Positions 1-8,505 of a stretch of 64,000 nt of DNA are shown here, one piece after another. Numbering within the stretch: position 1 is the first letter of the stretch; every line of letters begins with the position of its first letter. The stretch comes from CAZSAA01 sp964604915 (GTDB lineage: Bacteria; Patescibacteriota; Patescibacteriia; Patescibacteriales; UBA12465): NCBI GenBank assembly GCA_964604915.1, contig CAZSAA010000001.1, positions 11,645 through 75,644 on the forward strand. Direction: 5' to 3'. The notes below the pieces were generated by a model. That model ran no database searches. It worked only from the letters and a program-made list of their open reading frames with translations, and was not told where the DNA came from. The translations under genes and the position numbers were made by a program.

Positions 1-36
1 TCTCCTGGCTTGTTTTATTTGTTTGGTATTTTTCAT
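1..36 (-). CDS. rplR: 50S ribosomal protein L18, N-terminal fragment
   Basis: The first 12 codons (MKNTKQIKQARR) of a minus-strand gene that runs off the left edge. It starts 13 nt after the rplF stop, where rplR lies in spc operons. The basic start fits the usual lysine/arginine-rich N terminus of L18, which binds 5S rRNA. The call rests mainly on gene order. Confidence 0.7.
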   Translation of the reverse strand, partial: MKNTKQIKQARR

Positions 37-49
37 ATCCTAAAATTTA

Positions 50-592
50 CTATTTGCCTTTAGTAGCGGATTTTCCGGCCTTGCGGCGGATCACCTCTTC
101 GGCGTACTTGACGCCCTTACCCTTATACGGTTCCGGCTTCCTCAAACGGCGGATCTTATAGGCGGTATCGCCGAGCAAAGTCTTATCGAATCCGCTCAGG
201 GTGATAACGTTACCCTCGGCGACGGCCGTGATACCATCAGGCAGCGGGAAAGCGATCGGGTGCGAATATCCGAGATTGAAGTTTATAGTCTTGCCGGCGA
301 CTGCGGCGCGATAGCCGACACCGTTTATCTCGAGCTTCCTAGTGAAGCCAGTGCTAACTCCGGTCACCATATTGTCGATAAGGCCGCGGAAAAGTCCCCA
401 GAGAGCTTTGCCTTCCTTGAGTTCCAAATCAGAAGTTACCTTGATCTGGTTATCAGCGATCTCGATCTTGATAGCTGGGTGCAACTCGCGCTTGAGCTCG
501 CCCTTAGGGCCCTTGACCGATATGTTCTTGCCGCTAACCTTGATTTCCACTCCGGCGGGGATAGCGATTGGTAGTTTTCCTAAACGTGACAT
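50..592 (-). CDS. rplF: 50S ribosomal protein L6
   Basis: L6 of the large subunit, which binds 23S rRNA near the sarcin-ricin loop at the base of the L7/L12 stalk. The protein is 180 aa, normal for the family. It opens with MSRLGKLPIAIPAGV and ends with the conserved EPYKGKGVKYAEEVIRRKAG block (about residues 153-172), followed by a short basic tail. It lies between rpsH and rplR in standard spc-operon order. The start is preceded by no clear Shine-Dalgarno sequence. Confidence 0.97.
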   Translation of the reverse strand: MSRLGKLPIAIPAGVEIKVSGKNISVKGPKGELKRELHPAIKIEIADNQIKVTSDLELKEGKALWGLFRGLIDNMVTGVSTGFTRKLEINGVGYRAAVAGKTINFNLGYSHPIAFPLPDGITAVAEGNVITLSGFDKTLLGDTAYKIRRLRKPEPYKGKGVKYAEEVIRRKAGKSATKGK

Positions 593-613
593 AGATTTAT
601 ATGATTACTAGTA

Positions 614-1024
614 CTAGTATACTTCGCCGATAAGCTCGCCGCCGATATTTTCTTTCCTGGCGCGCTTGTTGGTCATCATGCCTTTAGAGGTGGAAACGAT
701 GGCGATACCGAAATTATTCAAGACGTTGGGGAGCTGTTCACGATTGACATAGACGCGGGAACCAGGAGTGCTGACGCGCTGGATGTGGCTGATCTGGGAT
801 TTACCGTCCTTCTTATATTTCAGGCTGATCTTGAGCTGGTCGAAATTATGACGGTCAGCTTCGGCGCTGCCGGGAATTACCTCGGCCTTCTTTATCCAAC
901 CCTCAAGCTCCAGGATCTTGGCGACCTGGTATTTTACCTTGCTCATGGGCAACAGAATTTCAGTTTTCCTGACGGCAGAAGCGTTCCTGATTCTAGTAAA
1001 CATGTCTGCTATTGGATCTGTCAT
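614..1024 (-). CDS. rpsH: 30S ribosomal protein S8
   Basis: S8, a primary binder of the central domain of 16S rRNA and, in well-studied bacteria, the translational repressor of the spc operon. The protein is 136 aa and starts MTDPIADMFTRIRNA, the family hallmark. The C terminus carries the signature STSKGMMTN followed by GGELIGEVY. It lies between rpsZ and rplF. The ATG is preceded by an A/T run (AAAAAT) rather than a Shine-Dalgarno sequence. Confidence 0.97.
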   Translation of the reverse strand: MTDPIADMFTRIRNASAVRKTEILLPMSKVKYQVAKILELEGWIKKAEVIPGSAEADRHNFDQLKISLKYKKDGKSQISHIQRVSTPGSRVYVNREQLPNVLNNFGIAIVSTSKGMMTNKRARKENIGGELIGEVY

Positions 1025-1063
1025 ATTTTTTTACTTATAGAATATTGATTGATTAATTAAGGA

Positions 1064-1249
1064 TTACCAGCTCGACTTCTTGATTCCTGGCAAGTCGCCA
1101 TTATCGGCCAATTCGCGGAAACATATGCGGCACAGGCCGAAATCGCGCATATAGCCGTGGTTACGTCCACATCTCCAGCAACGGTTGATCTTGCGGGTGG
1201 AGAACTTCGGCTTCCTTTTCGCTTTTACTATTAATGCTGTTCTGGCCAT
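1064..1249 (-). CDS. rpsZ: 30S ribosomal protein S14, zinc-binding (type Z)
   Basis: A short 61-aa S14 of the zinc-dependent class, in the head of the 30S subunit. The four zinc ligands are visible as C24-x2-C27 and C40-x2-C43, and the protein ends GIKKSSW, as in other type Z proteins. Its stop is 5 nt from the rplE stop-start junction, so it is co-transcribed with rplE. The ATG is preceded by AT. Confidence 0.96.
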   Translation of the reverse strand: MARTALIVKAKRKPKFSTRKINRCWRCGRNHGYMRDFGLCRICFRELADNGDLPGIKKSSW

Positions 1250-1254
1250 ATAGG

Positions 1255-1800
1255 TTACTTGTTAGTCTTTTTAAAGGGGAACCCGAGGGAACGGTACAGG
1301 GCTAATCCTTCTTCCTTGTTTTTAGCGGTGCTGCTGACGCAGACTTCCAGGCCGAATATGCTCTCGACATCTTCCACCTTGATTTCCGGGAAAGCCGAGT
1401 GATCCTTGAAGCCGATAGTCATGTTGCCGGTGCGATCGACGATATTCTCATCGATACCGCGGAAGTCGCGGACGCGAGGGAAAGTGATGCCGACCAGTTT
1501 CTCAATGAAATCATACATGCGCTGGCCGCGGAGAGTCACCTTGACGCCCACGGTCATTCCTTCTCTTACCTTGAAAGCGGAGATGGATTTCTTAGCCAAG
1601 GTAAAGACGGATTTCTGACCGGTAAGTTTCTCCAGGTTCTTGGCGACATAGGCTAAGAATTCCTTCTCTTTGGCGGATTTGCCAACGCCGACGTTAAGGA
1701 CGACCTTCTGGAGCTTCGGGACCAGGTTGACGTTCTTGAAAGCAAACTTCTCCTTTAGCTCAGGGCTGATTTCTTTCTTGTATTTATCTTTTAGTCTCAT
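1255..1800 (-). CDS. rplE: 50S ribosomal protein L5
   Basis: L5, which holds 5S rRNA in the central protuberance and contacts P-site tRNA. At 181 aa it is normal size. Conserved blocks include [10 protein letters not shown] near residue 37, [22 protein letters not shown] (residues about 59-80) and the C-terminal GFPF. It lies between rplX and rpsZ in the expected order. Confidence 0.97.
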   Translation of the reverse strand: MRLKDKYKKEISPELKEKFAFKNVNLVPKLQKVVLNVGVGKSAKEKEFLAYVAKNLEKLTGQKSVFTLAKKSISAFKVREGMTVGVKVTLRGQRMYDFIEKLVGITFPRVRDFRGIDENIVDRTGNMTIGFKDHSAFPEIKVEDVESIFGLEVCVSSTAKNKEEGLALYRSLGFPFKKTNK

Positions 1801-1820
1801 ATGGATGCAGTATATGAAAA

Positions 1821-2141
1821 TTAATCAATCACTTCCTTGCACTTCTGACAAGTCCGGTATTTCTTAGTCTTTCCCTCTACTTCGCTCACCTTATGCTGAA
1901 TACGAGCCGCCTGGCCGCATTTGGGGCAGACGAGCGCGACATTGGAGGCGTCCACGAAAGATGGGAACTCGATCCGCTGGCCTTTTTCGCCTTGGCGCTG
2001 GGCGCGCAAGTGCTTGATAAGCAGATTGAGCCCTTCGACGCTGACTTTGCCTTCACTGGGGATGACCTGCAGAACCTTACCAGTCTTGCCCTTGTCCTTG
2101 CCGGAAAGCATCTTTACTTTATCGTTTTTCTTGATATTCAT
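1821..2141 (-). CDS. rplX: 50S ribosomal protein L24
   Basis: L24, an assembly-initiator protein of the large subunit. The start chosen is the ATG giving MNIKKNDKVKMLSGKDKGKTG, which begins the KOW motif; the longer open frame upstream overlaps rplN and is not needed. The protein is 106 aa. A C-terminal zinc-ribbon-like part has C72-x2-C75 and C98-x2-C101. It lies 20 nt after rplN. Confidence 0.95.
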   Translation of the reverse strand: MNIKKNDKVKMLSGKDKGKTGKVLQVIPSEGKVSVEGLNLLIKHLRAQRQGEKGQRIEFPSFVDASNVALVCPKCGQAARIQHKVSEVEGKTKKYRTCQKCKEVID

Positions 2142-2161
2142 ATTAGCCAAATTATTTATGC

Positions 2162-2536
2162 CTATAGCACTTCCGGAGCGAGCGAGGCGATCTTGACGCA
2201 ACCAGCCCGTCTGACTTCACGGGCGATGGGCCCGAAAATACGGGTGCCCTTAGGTTCTTTCTTCTCCTTATCATTGATAATCACGCAAGCATTGTCGTCA
2301 AAGCGAAGGTATGAACCGTCAGCCCGCCTGATCTCCTTGCTGGTGCGCACGACGACCGCCTTGACCACGTCGCCTTTCTTGATAGCGGCATGCGGAGTGG
2401 CGCTCTTGACGGCGGCCACGATGACCTCACCGACATGGGCATAGCGCTTCTTATAGCCGCCGATCACCTTGATGCATTCGACCATCTTGGCGCCGGAATT
2501 ATCAGCTACTTTTAGTCTTGTTTGTACTTGGATCAT
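2162..2536 (-). CDS. rplN: 50S ribosomal protein L14
   Basis: L14, at the subunit interface next to L19 and bridge B8. It starts [17 protein letters not shown], the near-invariant opening, and is 124 aa, the usual length. Gene order rpsQ-rplN-rplX is standard. Only 6 nt separate it from the rpsQ stop. Confidence 0.97.
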   Translation of the reverse strand: MIQVQTRLKVADNSGAKMVECIKVIGGYKKRYAHVGEVIVAAVKSATPHAAIKKGDVVKAVVVRTSKEIRRADGSYLRFDDNACVIINDKEKKEPKGTRIFGPIAREVRRAGCVKIASLAPEVL

Positions 2537-2542
2537 ATGGGT

Positions 2543-2914
2543 TTAGTTGTATAATACGCGCCAGCGCTTATCGCGGCTCAAAGGGCGGCAAGGAATGAAA
2601 GACACCTTGTCCCCTTCCTTATACTGGTTCTTCTCATCATGGACCTTATAGCGGCGGCTTACGGTATATCTCTTCTTATACTTCGGGTGCATCTTGACCG
2701 ATTCCACGGAAACGATTACGGTCTTGTCGTTCTTGCCGCTAACCACGACTCCGGCGAATTTGCGGATGAATTTCTCGATAACCGCTCCCGCTTCCGCTTC
2801 CTTTTCCGGCGACGGAGTAACAGCCTTCTTCACGGCTGGCTTAACGGCTGGTTTCCGGACGGCTGGCTTCTTGGCAGCGACTGGCTTCTTGTTGTTAGTT
2901 TTATTCTCGGCCAT
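2543..2914 (-). CDS. rpsQ: 30S ribosomal protein S17 with a long basic N-terminal extension
   Basis: The S17 core (16S 5' domain binder) begins around residue 51 (RKFAGVVVSGKNDKT) and runs to the end, with HPKYKKRYTVSRRYKVHD in the middle. In front of it sit about 45 residues rich in Lys, Pro, Ala and Val (repeated KKPA/RKPAV units), absent from ordinary S17 of about 85 aa. No in-frame ATG closer to the core is visible, so the extension is probably translated. It lies between rpmC and rplN. Confidence 0.93.
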   Translation of the reverse strand: MAENKTNNKKPVAAKKPAVRKPAVKPAVKKAVTPSPEKEAEAGAVIEKFIRKFAGVVVSGKNDKTVIVSVESVKMHPKYKKRYTVSRRYKVHDEKNQYKEGDKVSFIPCRPLSRDKRWRVLYN

Positions 2915-2922
2915 ATTATTGA

Positions 2923-3123
2923 TTATTTAGAATCTTGGCCGCGCATCGAATTGATAGCGGTCATTATCTTAGCTACCGACTTCTTGACTATCCTTATCTC
3001 GCGGATATTCTTGAGTTGGCGGCTGGAATCCTTGAATCTGAGCTCGCGCAGCTTCTCCCGATTCTCGGTCAAAGACGCCTTGAGCTCGCCTAGATCCTTA
3101 TTCTTTAATTCTTTGAATTCCAT
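2923..3123 (-). CDS. rpmC: 50S ribosomal protein L29
   Basis: L29, a small helical-hairpin protein near the exit tunnel. The 66-aa product has the typical MEFKELKNKDLGELKASL start and LRELRFKDSSRQLKNI block. It lies 4 nt from rplP and 8 nt from rpsQ, in standard order. Confidence 0.95.
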   Translation of the reverse strand: MEFKELKNKDLGELKASLTENREKLRELRFKDSSRQLKNIREIRIVKKSVAKIMTAINSMRGQDSK

Positions 3124-3127
3124 ATGG

Positions 3128-3532
3128 TTACTTGCTTATGAATTTACACTGCACCGGAAGCTTGTGGCCAGCGAGTTCGAGCGCGGTCTTAGCGGTCGCC
3201 TCATCGACTCCTTCCATCTCGAACAGCACGGTACCGGGCTTGACCACGGCGACGTAGTAGTCAACCGCGCCTTTACCCTTACCCATCGGCAGTTCGCCAC
3301 CATGAGCGGTAACCGGCTTATCCGGGAATATCCTGATCCACATCTTGCCGCCCTTCTTGATGTATCTGGTAATGACGCGGCGGGCAGATTCGATCTGCCT
3401 GGCGTTTATCCAGTGGGCACCCATGCTCTTGAGACCGTAGCTGCCGAAGCTGATATCGACGATACGGGTAGCGGTGCCGCCACGGCGGCGCTTATGATCT
3501 TTCCTGTGTTTGGTTTTTTTAGGCATCAACAT
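3128..3532 (-). CDS. rplP: 50S ribosomal protein L16
   Basis: L16, near the peptidyl transferase centre and A-site tRNA. The 134-aa protein begins MLMPKKTKHRKDH. The upstream ATG was kept because MLMPK is the usual L16 start, although an ATG two codons later also exists. The region ITRYIKKGGKMWIRIFPDKP is diagnostic. It is co-transcribed with rpsC and rpmC. Confidence 0.96.
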   Translation of the reverse strand: MLMPKKTKHRKDHKRRRGGTATRIVDISFGSYGLKSMGAHWINARQIESARRVITRYIKKGGKMWIRIFPDKPVTAHGGELPMGKGKGAVDYYVAVVKPGTVLFEMEGVDEATAKTALELAGHKLPVQCKFISK

Positions 3533-3555
3533 ATATATCTGTCAATTTAATACGA

Positions 3556-4233
3556 TTATTCAATTACCTGGCCGTTCTCATCCTTCTCCTTGTCGAACAC
3601 TTCCCCCTTATACACCCAGACCTTGATGCCGATGGCGCCATATGTGGTATGGGCAGCGCCGCGGGAATAGTCGATGTCGGCGCGCAGAGTCTGGAGCGGT
3701 ACTTTGCCGGATACGAGCTTCTCGGTACGGGCGATTTCAGCGCCATTGAGACGGCCGCTGATAACAACCTTGACTCCCATGGCTCCGGCTCTCTCGGCCT
3801 TGGAGATAGTCTGTTTCATCACCTTGCGGAAAGGCATGCGCTTCTCGATATCCATGATTATGCTCTGGACTAGGATCTGGCTGCTGAGATTCGGGCGTTC
3901 CACCTCTTTCACGTTGAGATTGATCTCACCCATGCGGAAAGTCTTGAGGAATTTCTCGTGCAGGGTCTTTTTCAGGTCTTCGATGCCGTTGCCACCGCGT
4001 CCGATGATGACGCCGGGCTTAGCGGTCCAGATATCGATCTCGATGCGGCCGATGCTGCGGCGCACCTCTACCTTATCTATCCCGGCTTCCTTATGGATCT
4101 TGATCAGGTAGCGCCTGACGCTGATGTCCTGCTGGATATTCTTGATATAGTTATTGCCGTCTTCGAACCACACTGAAGGCCAAGTCTTGGTGACCCCCAT
4201 TCTCATTACCTTTGGATTGACTTTTTTACCCAT
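3556..4233 (-). CDS. rpsC: 30S ribosomal protein S3
   Basis: S3, which lines the mRNA entry channel. The 225-aa protein has the N-terminal MGKKVNPKVMRMGV, a type-II KH domain with the GVIIGRGGNGIEDLKKTL loop, and the C-terminal S3 domain with GRLNGAEIARTE. It lies between rplV and rplP. The start context is AAATATG with no Shine-Dalgarno sequence. Confidence 0.97.
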   Translation of the reverse strand: MGKKVNPKVMRMGVTKTWPSVWFEDGNNYIKNIQQDISVRRYLIKIHKEAGIDKVEVRRSIGRIEIDIWTAKPGVIIGRGGNGIEDLKKTLHEKFLKTFRMGEINLNVKEVERPNLSSQILVQSIIMDIEKRMPFRKVMKQTISKAERAGAMGVKVVISGRLNGAEIARTEKLVSGKVPLQTLRADIDYSRGAAHTTYGAIGIKVWVYKGEVFDKEKDENGQVIE

Positions 4234-4263
4234 ATTTGATGCGTTAGTTATCTCTATTATCGC

Positions 4264-4824
4264 TTAGCCGGCCTTGCGTCGGAAGACTTTAGCGGAAAAT
4301 CCCTTGGAACCGGCGTCGCCTTTGCTGGCTTTGGCCTTCCCTTCCTTGGATTCAATCTTAGCTTCTTCCTTCTTGCCGCCTTCTTCCTTCTTAGCGGATT
4401 TCTTGTCATTTTCCGCTTGCTTGGACAGGTCGGAGAGCTTGACCGGTGCTTCGGCTTTCGGCGCTTCTTTCTTCTCGCGTTTGCCGCTCTCGTTTATCTC
4501 AGCGAGCACTAAGCGGATATGGCAGCCTCTCTTGCGGATGAGGGTGGCGCGGCCATGAGCTTTAGGCATCCAGCGCTTGAGCGTCAAACCTTCGTCCGCC
4601 CGGATTTCTTTGATAAAAAGGTTGGACTTGTCGAGGTTATATAGGTCGGAAGCGTTAGCGATAGCCGACTGGATCAGCTTGACAACCGGTAGGCCGGCCT
4701 TCTTGCCGCTGAACTTGAGCTGGGCGATACCCTTCTCTACTGGCATCTTCCTGACCAAATCAATAACCAGGCGGACCTTCTGGGGCGACATCCTTAGATG
4801 ATTCAAACTTGCTTTTATTTCCAT
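4264..4824 (-). CDS. rplV: 50S ribosomal protein L22 with a charged C-terminal extension
   Basis: The L22 core (residues 1 to about 113) includes the family block KRWMPKAHGRATLIRKRGCH, whose hairpin reaches into the exit tunnel. From about residue 114 a tail of some 70 residues follows, made almost only of Lys, Glu, Ala and Ser and ending in FRRKAG. Typical L22 is about 110 aa. A TATAAT-like string lies in the 33-nt gap upstream, but it has no matching -35 box. Confidence 0.94.
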   Translation of the reverse strand: MEIKASLNHLRMSPQKVRLVIDLVRKMPVEKGIAQLKFSGKKAGLPVVKLIQSAIANASDLYNLDKSNLFIKEIRADEGLTLKRWMPKAHGRATLIRKRGCHIRLVLAEINESGKREKKEAPKAEAPVKLSDLSKQAENDKKSAKKEEGGKKEEAKIESKEGKAKASKGDAGSKGFSAKVFRRKAG

Positions 4825-4857
4825 ACGATTGGAGTAATAATTATACCTTTAATTGCT

Positions 4858-5139
4858 TTAGGATTTAGCCTGAGCCTTAGCTATCTTGCCGCCATGGGAG
4901 ACGAACTTCTTGGTCGGGGCGAATTCGCCAAGGCAATGACCGACCATGTTTTCTACTACGTACACCGGGGTATGCTGCCGGCCATTATGGACGCCAATAG
5001 TGAAGCCGACCATCTCCGGAGTAATGGAGCAGGCGCGGTCCCAAACCTTGATCACCGTCTTATCGCCGGGCTTCAAGTCTTGGATCTTCTTAACTATTCT
5101 AGGATTGACGTAGGGTCCTTTTTTCAAACTTCTTGACAT
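4858..5139 (-). CDS. rpsS: 30S ribosomal protein S19
   Basis: S19, in the 30S head with S13. The 93-aa protein starts [13 protein letters not shown] and has the conserved [18 protein letters not shown] block. It sits between rplB and rplV, in standard S10-operon order. Confidence 0.97.
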   Translation of the reverse strand: MSRSLKKGPYVNPRIVKKIQDLKPGDKTVIKVWDRACSITPEMVGFTIGVHNGRQHTPVYVVENMVGHCLGEFAPTKKFVSHGGKIAKAQAKS

Positions 5140-5151
5140 ATTCGTAAGTTA

Positions 5152-5988
5152 TTATTTTCTCTTGGCCCGGCGCTTGACGATCAATTTGTCAGAGCGTCCT
5201 TTGCGCCTAGTCTTCACGCCCAGAGCGGGTTTGCCCCACATAGTCTTCGGGTGGCGCAAGCCGATAGGCTGGTTACCTTCACCGCCGCCGTGCGGATGGT
5301 CATTCGGATTCATGGCGGTACCGCGGACGGTCGGGCGAATGCCCAAATGGCGGCTGCGGCCAGCCTTACCTAGTATGATATGGCGCTTGTCCGGATTGCT
5401 GGCTTGGCCGACGACGCAGAGACACTCCTTCTTCACCAGGCGGATCTCGCCGCTTGGCATCTTTAGTTGGGCATATTTCTTCTCTACGCCCATGACGAAC
5501 ACGGCGTTTCCGGCACCGCGAGCAATCTTGCCGCCGCGGCCTGGTTCTAATTCGACGTTATATATCGCTACGCCAGCTGGGATGAACTCCACGGGCATAG
5601 CATTGCCTGGCTTTATCTCGATGAGTTTCTTAGCGCTCTGGATCTTGTCGCCGATCTTGAGTCCGACCGGAGAGACAATATAGCGCTTGTCGCCATCCGC
5701 ATAATTTAGCAAGGCGATGCGAGCACCGCGGTTCGGATCATATTCGATGGTAGCCACGGTAGCGGGGATATCAAACTTATCGCGCTTGAAATCGATTATC
5801 CGGATATAGCGCTTCTCGCCGCCGCCACGATGACGGACGGTAATCTTGCCTTGGGCATTGCGGCCCGAAGCGCGCTTCTTCATGATAAGGAGCTTCTTGT
5901 GCGGATTGCTGGTCGTGATATCGGCAAAATCATCGAAATTAGCTTCGCGACGTCCTGGGGTATTCGGTTTTACTTTTTTGATTCCCAT
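5152..5988 (-). CDS. rplB: 50S ribosomal protein L2
   Basis: L2, required for subunit association and peptidyl transfer. The protein is 278 aa, as usual. The C-terminal RGTAMNPNDHPHGGGEG block near residues 223-239 holds the histidine linked to peptidyl-transferase activity. It starts MGIKKVKPNTPGRREANFDDF; the start context is ACATATG, with no Shine-Dalgarno sequence. It lies between rplW and rpsS. Confidence 0.98.
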   Translation of the reverse strand: MGIKKVKPNTPGRREANFDDFADITTSNPHKKLLIMKKRASGRNAQGKITVRHRGGGEKRYIRIIDFKRDKFDIPATVATIEYDPNRGARIALLNYADGDKRYIVSPVGLKIGDKIQSAKKLIEIKPGNAMPVEFIPAGVAIYNVELEPGRGGKIARGAGNAVFVMGVEKKYAQLKMPSGEIRLVKKECLCVVGQASNPDKRHIILGKAGRSRHLGIRPTVRGTAMNPNDHPHGGGEGNQPIGLRHPKTMWGKPALGVKTRRKGRSDKLIVKRRAKRK

Positions 5989-6011
5989 ATGTGTTTATTG
6001 GTATTTTCTAA

Positions 6012-6482
6012 CTAAACGCCTTCGTATAATTGAATACTATCGCCTTTCTTCAAAGTGACGATCGCTTTCTTCCAGTCTTTGCGCTGTCCGCGGATGCGGC
6101 CGCGGCTTACTCGCTTGCCCTGCATGCGGATGATATTGACGCCCTGGACGCTGACGCCATAGACGGCTTCCACCGCCTTGCGGACTTCGATCTTGTTCGC
6201 TCCCTCGGCGACTACGAAAGCATACTGGCCCAAAGCGCCTAAATTAGCGGCCTTCTCGGTCACGAGCGGGCTCTCGAGCACGCGATATGCCCCCTTATAG
6301 TTACTCTTCGGGGCGGCTTTCTTGCTGCTGGAAGAGGATTTCTTAGCAGAGGATTCGGGAGAATATAGCTCTTTCATGCTAGCCGCGCTTTCCTTGGCCG
6401 GAGCCTCTTTCTTGGCTACGGCTTTCTTGGCCGGCTTCTTCTCTTCCTTCACTTCTTTGGTTTTTTTATCGGTTGACGCCAT
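6012..6482 (-). CDS. rplW: 50S ribosomal protein L23 with a lysine/alanine/serine-rich N-terminal extension
   Basis: The L23 core (exit-tunnel protein, docking site for SRP and trigger factor) starts near residue 65 (YRVLESPLVTEKA) and ends SRGRIRGQRKDWKKAIVTL plus a short tail. The first 60 or so residues are low-complexity Lys/Ala/Ser/Glu, where ordinary L23 is about 95 aa. The extension would sit at the tunnel exit. It lies 11 nt after the rplD stop. Confidence 0.94.
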   Translation of the reverse strand: MASTDKKTKEVKEEKKPAKKAVAKKEAPAKESAASMKELYSPESSAKKSSSSSKKAAPKSNYKGAYRVLESPLVTEKAANLGALGQYAFVVAEGANKIEVRKAVEAVYGVSVQGVNIIRMQGKRVSRGRIRGQRKDWKKAIVTLKKGDSIQLYEGV

Positions 6483-6493
6483 AGATTTTTCCC

Positions 6494-7144
6494 TTATTTG
6501 CTATATTGCTCTTCCAGCTTCTTGATCACGTCCTTAGTGACGAGCAAGTTGCGGTATTTAAGCAAATCGACAATATTGATATTTTCCTGGTTGATTAATT
6601 TCACTCCAGTCAGGTTGCGGCTGGAATATTTAGCCTTCTCATCCTTGGTACCGGAAATGATGAGGATGTTACGGCGATCGGTCTTGAAGATCTCCTTCTC
6701 GAACTTAGCTAAGATGGAATTGACCTGCCTGGTCTTGAACTCCTCTACCTTGAAGGAATCGAGGATGGCGAGGCTAGACTGGCCCAGCTTATCGGACAAG
6801 GCCATGGCGATCGCCTTTTGTTTCATCTTCTTGTTTATCTTCTGGGAGAAATTCCTATCCTTAGTCGGACCGAAAGTGACGCCGCCGCCTACCCATAACG
6901 GAGAACGGCTGGAGCCGACGCGGGCGCGTCCAGTTCCCTTCTGTTTCCACGGCTTCTTGCCGCCACCGCGCACTTCGCTGCGATCTTTGGTATGAGCCAG
7001 GACCTGACGGGCGTTAGCCATCTGGGCGACCACTGCTTGATGCAGGAGAGCGGCGCTCGCCTTCACTCCCAGCACCTTATCCGACACTTCCATGTCTTCC
7101 AGCACCTTGGCTTCCTGGTTGTATAATTTGATTTTTACGGACAT
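6494..7144 (-). CDS. rplD: 50S ribosomal protein L4
   Basis: L4, a tunnel-wall protein and, in many bacteria, the autoregulator of the S10 operon. The 216-aa protein has the conserved loop VRGGGKKPWKQKGTGRARVG near residues 58-77, which reaches into the exit tunnel. It lies between rplC and rplW. Confidence 0.97.
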   Translation of the reverse strand: MSVKIKLYNQEAKVLEDMEVSDKVLGVKASAALLHQAVVAQMANARQVLAHTKDRSEVRGGGKKPWKQKGTGRARVGSSRSPLWVGGGVTFGPTKDRNFSQKINKKMKQKAIAMALSDKLGQSSLAILDSFKVEEFKTRQVNSILAKFEKEIFKTDRRNILIISGTKDEKAKYSSRNLTGVKLINQENINIVDLLKYRNLLVTKDVIKKLEEQYSK

Positions 7145-7167
7145 ATATCGACAACTTATTTTGAAAT

Positions 7168-7920
7168 TTATTTAGCCTCAACCGGGACAACTTCCTCCGC
7201 CGGTACTTCTGGAGCGACCTCAGCCGGCTTCTCTTCAGTTACTTCGACCGGAGCGGCTTCCGCTTGGGTCTCAACCGGCTGCTTAGCCGTTNNNNNNNNN
7301 NCCAATTCGCCCGTGCCCTTGATCATGATCAAGGCATTGACGCCGCCCGGGACTGCGCCCTTGACGTATAATATGTTATTTTCCAGATCAATCTTGACTA
7401 CTTCTAAATTCTTGACGGTGACACGCTCGTTACCCATGTGGCCAGCCATGCGGGTACCCTTGAAGACGTGAGCCGGACCTTTGGGGCCGATAGAACCAGG
7501 CATGCGCAGCTGATCCTTATTACCATGGGTCTTACGGTCGCCGGCAAAGTGATGACGCTTGACTACGCCTTGGAAGCCACGGCCTTTCGAGACGGAGGTA
7601 ACATCGATGCTGTCGCCGACATTGAAGGTAGCGACGGAAATCTGGTCACCGGCTTTAGCTTCAACCTTCTTATCAACGATGAATTCGCGGACATGGGCGG
7701 GAGAAAGGTTCAATTTGCCGAATTTCTCGCGCTGGGGTTTCTTCAAATTCTTAGCTTTGCGATTACCAAAAGTGAGCTGGAGGGCGGAATATCCGTCCTT
7801 GCTCTCAGTCTTGACTTGGCTTACCACGCAAGGGCCGGCTTGAACCGGGGTGGTGGCGACTACCTTATCGTTGACCCAGATCTGGGTCATATTCATTTTG
7901 CTTCCTAAGATGAATTTCAT
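7168..7920 (-). CDS. rplC: 50S ribosomal protein L3 with an acidic C-terminal tail (contains a 10-N gap)
   Basis: L3 nucleates 50S assembly and reaches toward the peptidyl transferase centre. The core carries SKGRGFQGVVKRHHFAGDRKTHGN and MPGSIG near the middle. After about residue 206 the sequence enters a Glu/Val/Pro/Ala-rich tail of about 40 residues not present in ordinary L3. Ten N bases at 7292-7301 fall at the core-tail junction, so the tail length is approximate. The frame is kept across the gap. Confidence 0.94.
   Translation of the reverse strand: MKFILGSKMNMTQIWVNDKVVATTPVQAGPCVVSQVKTESKDGYSALQLTFGNRKAKNLKKPQREKFGKLNLSPAHVREFIVDKKVEAKAGDQISVATFNVGDSIDVTSVSKGRGFQGVVKRHHFAGDRKTHGNKDQLRMPGSIGPKGPAHVFKGTRMAGHMGNERVTVKNLEVVKIDLENNILYVKGAVPGGVNALIMIKGTGELXXXXTAKQPVETQAEAAPVEVTEEKPAEVAPEVPAEEVVPVEAK
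7292..7301. other. Assembly gap (10 N) inside rplC
   Basis: Ten N bases, probably a placeholder for a short unresolved join. An 18-bp perfect palindrome lies 16 nt to the right, at 7317-7334. Confidence 0.95.
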
Positions 7921-8118
7921 ATGATTAAAACAAAAAACTGGTCTATGGCCAGCTTCAAAAAAACAAAAACTAGGGGGAAGAAACGGAAAAAGGTTGTTTT
8001 TTTAGCTGATTGCCTCCAAATTTTTCCCTGACTTTCGTAGAAACACTTTCTTCCCTCCTTAAGGACGGAAGAGTTGTTTAGACAATTGACAAGGACTTAA
8101 AAAACGATTGCTTTTAGT
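7921..8118 (-). promoter_or_regulatory. Structured leader between rpsJ and rplC, with a terminator-like hairpin before rplC
   Basis: This 198-nt gap sits inside an otherwise tightly packed operon. Read on the minus strand it holds a hairpin at 8049-8072 (10-bp stem with one mismatch, loop TTAA). Just before the rplC ATG there is a short hairpin at 7935-7955 (CTGG/CCAG core extended by A-T pairs) followed by TTTTTT, which resembles an intrinsic terminator. Several A/T runs lie between. The layout is that of an attenuated ribosomal-protein leader, placed after rpsJ instead of before it. The regulator cannot be told from sequence. Confidence 0.45.
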
Positions 8119-8466
8119 TTACTGCATTTTTATCTCGACGTCAACACCGGCTGGAAGGTTGAGATTAGTCAAATCTTCAATGGTCTTGGCATTGGGGTCA
8201 AGGATATCGATGATCCGCTTATGGATCCTCATCTCGTACTGGTCGCGCGCATCCTTGTGCACGAAAGTAGAGCGATTGACGGTATATTTCTTCTTTTCGG
8301 TCGGAAGCGGTACCGGACCGAAAAATTGCGCATCGCTGCGGCCTATCGTCTGGATGATAGTCTTAGTGGACTGGTCCACGATCTTGTGATCGAAAGCTTT
8401 GATCTTTATCCTGATCTTCTGCTTGTAATCTTCTTTCTTTTGCTCTTCTTTTTTAGTTTCAGACAT
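8119..8466 (-). CDS. rpsJ: 30S ribosomal protein S10
   Basis: S10 (NusE), in the 30S head and also part of the antitermination complex with NusB. The 115-aa protein has a short Lys/Glu-rich start and then the S10 core KIRIKIKAFDHKIVDQSTKTI, including GPVPLPTEKKKYTVNRSTFVHKD. It is separated from tuf by 73 nt with a GC hairpin and from rplC by a 198-nt structured gap. Confidence 0.96.
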   Translation of the reverse strand: MSETKKEEQKKEDYKQKIRIKIKAFDHKIVDQSTKTIIQTIGRSDAQFFGPVPLPTEKKKYTVNRSTFVHKDARDQYEMRIHKRIIDILDPNAKTIEDLTNLNLPAGVDVEIKMQ

Positions 8467-8505
8467 AGCAGTTTCTCTTTGTCTTATTAATAAATAAACG
8501 CTATA

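Noticed and set aside
4825..4857. Internal promoter before rplV (TATAAT on the minus strand)
   Set aside because: No -35 box at 16-18 nt, and the site is in the middle of a tight operon; probably chance A/T sequence.
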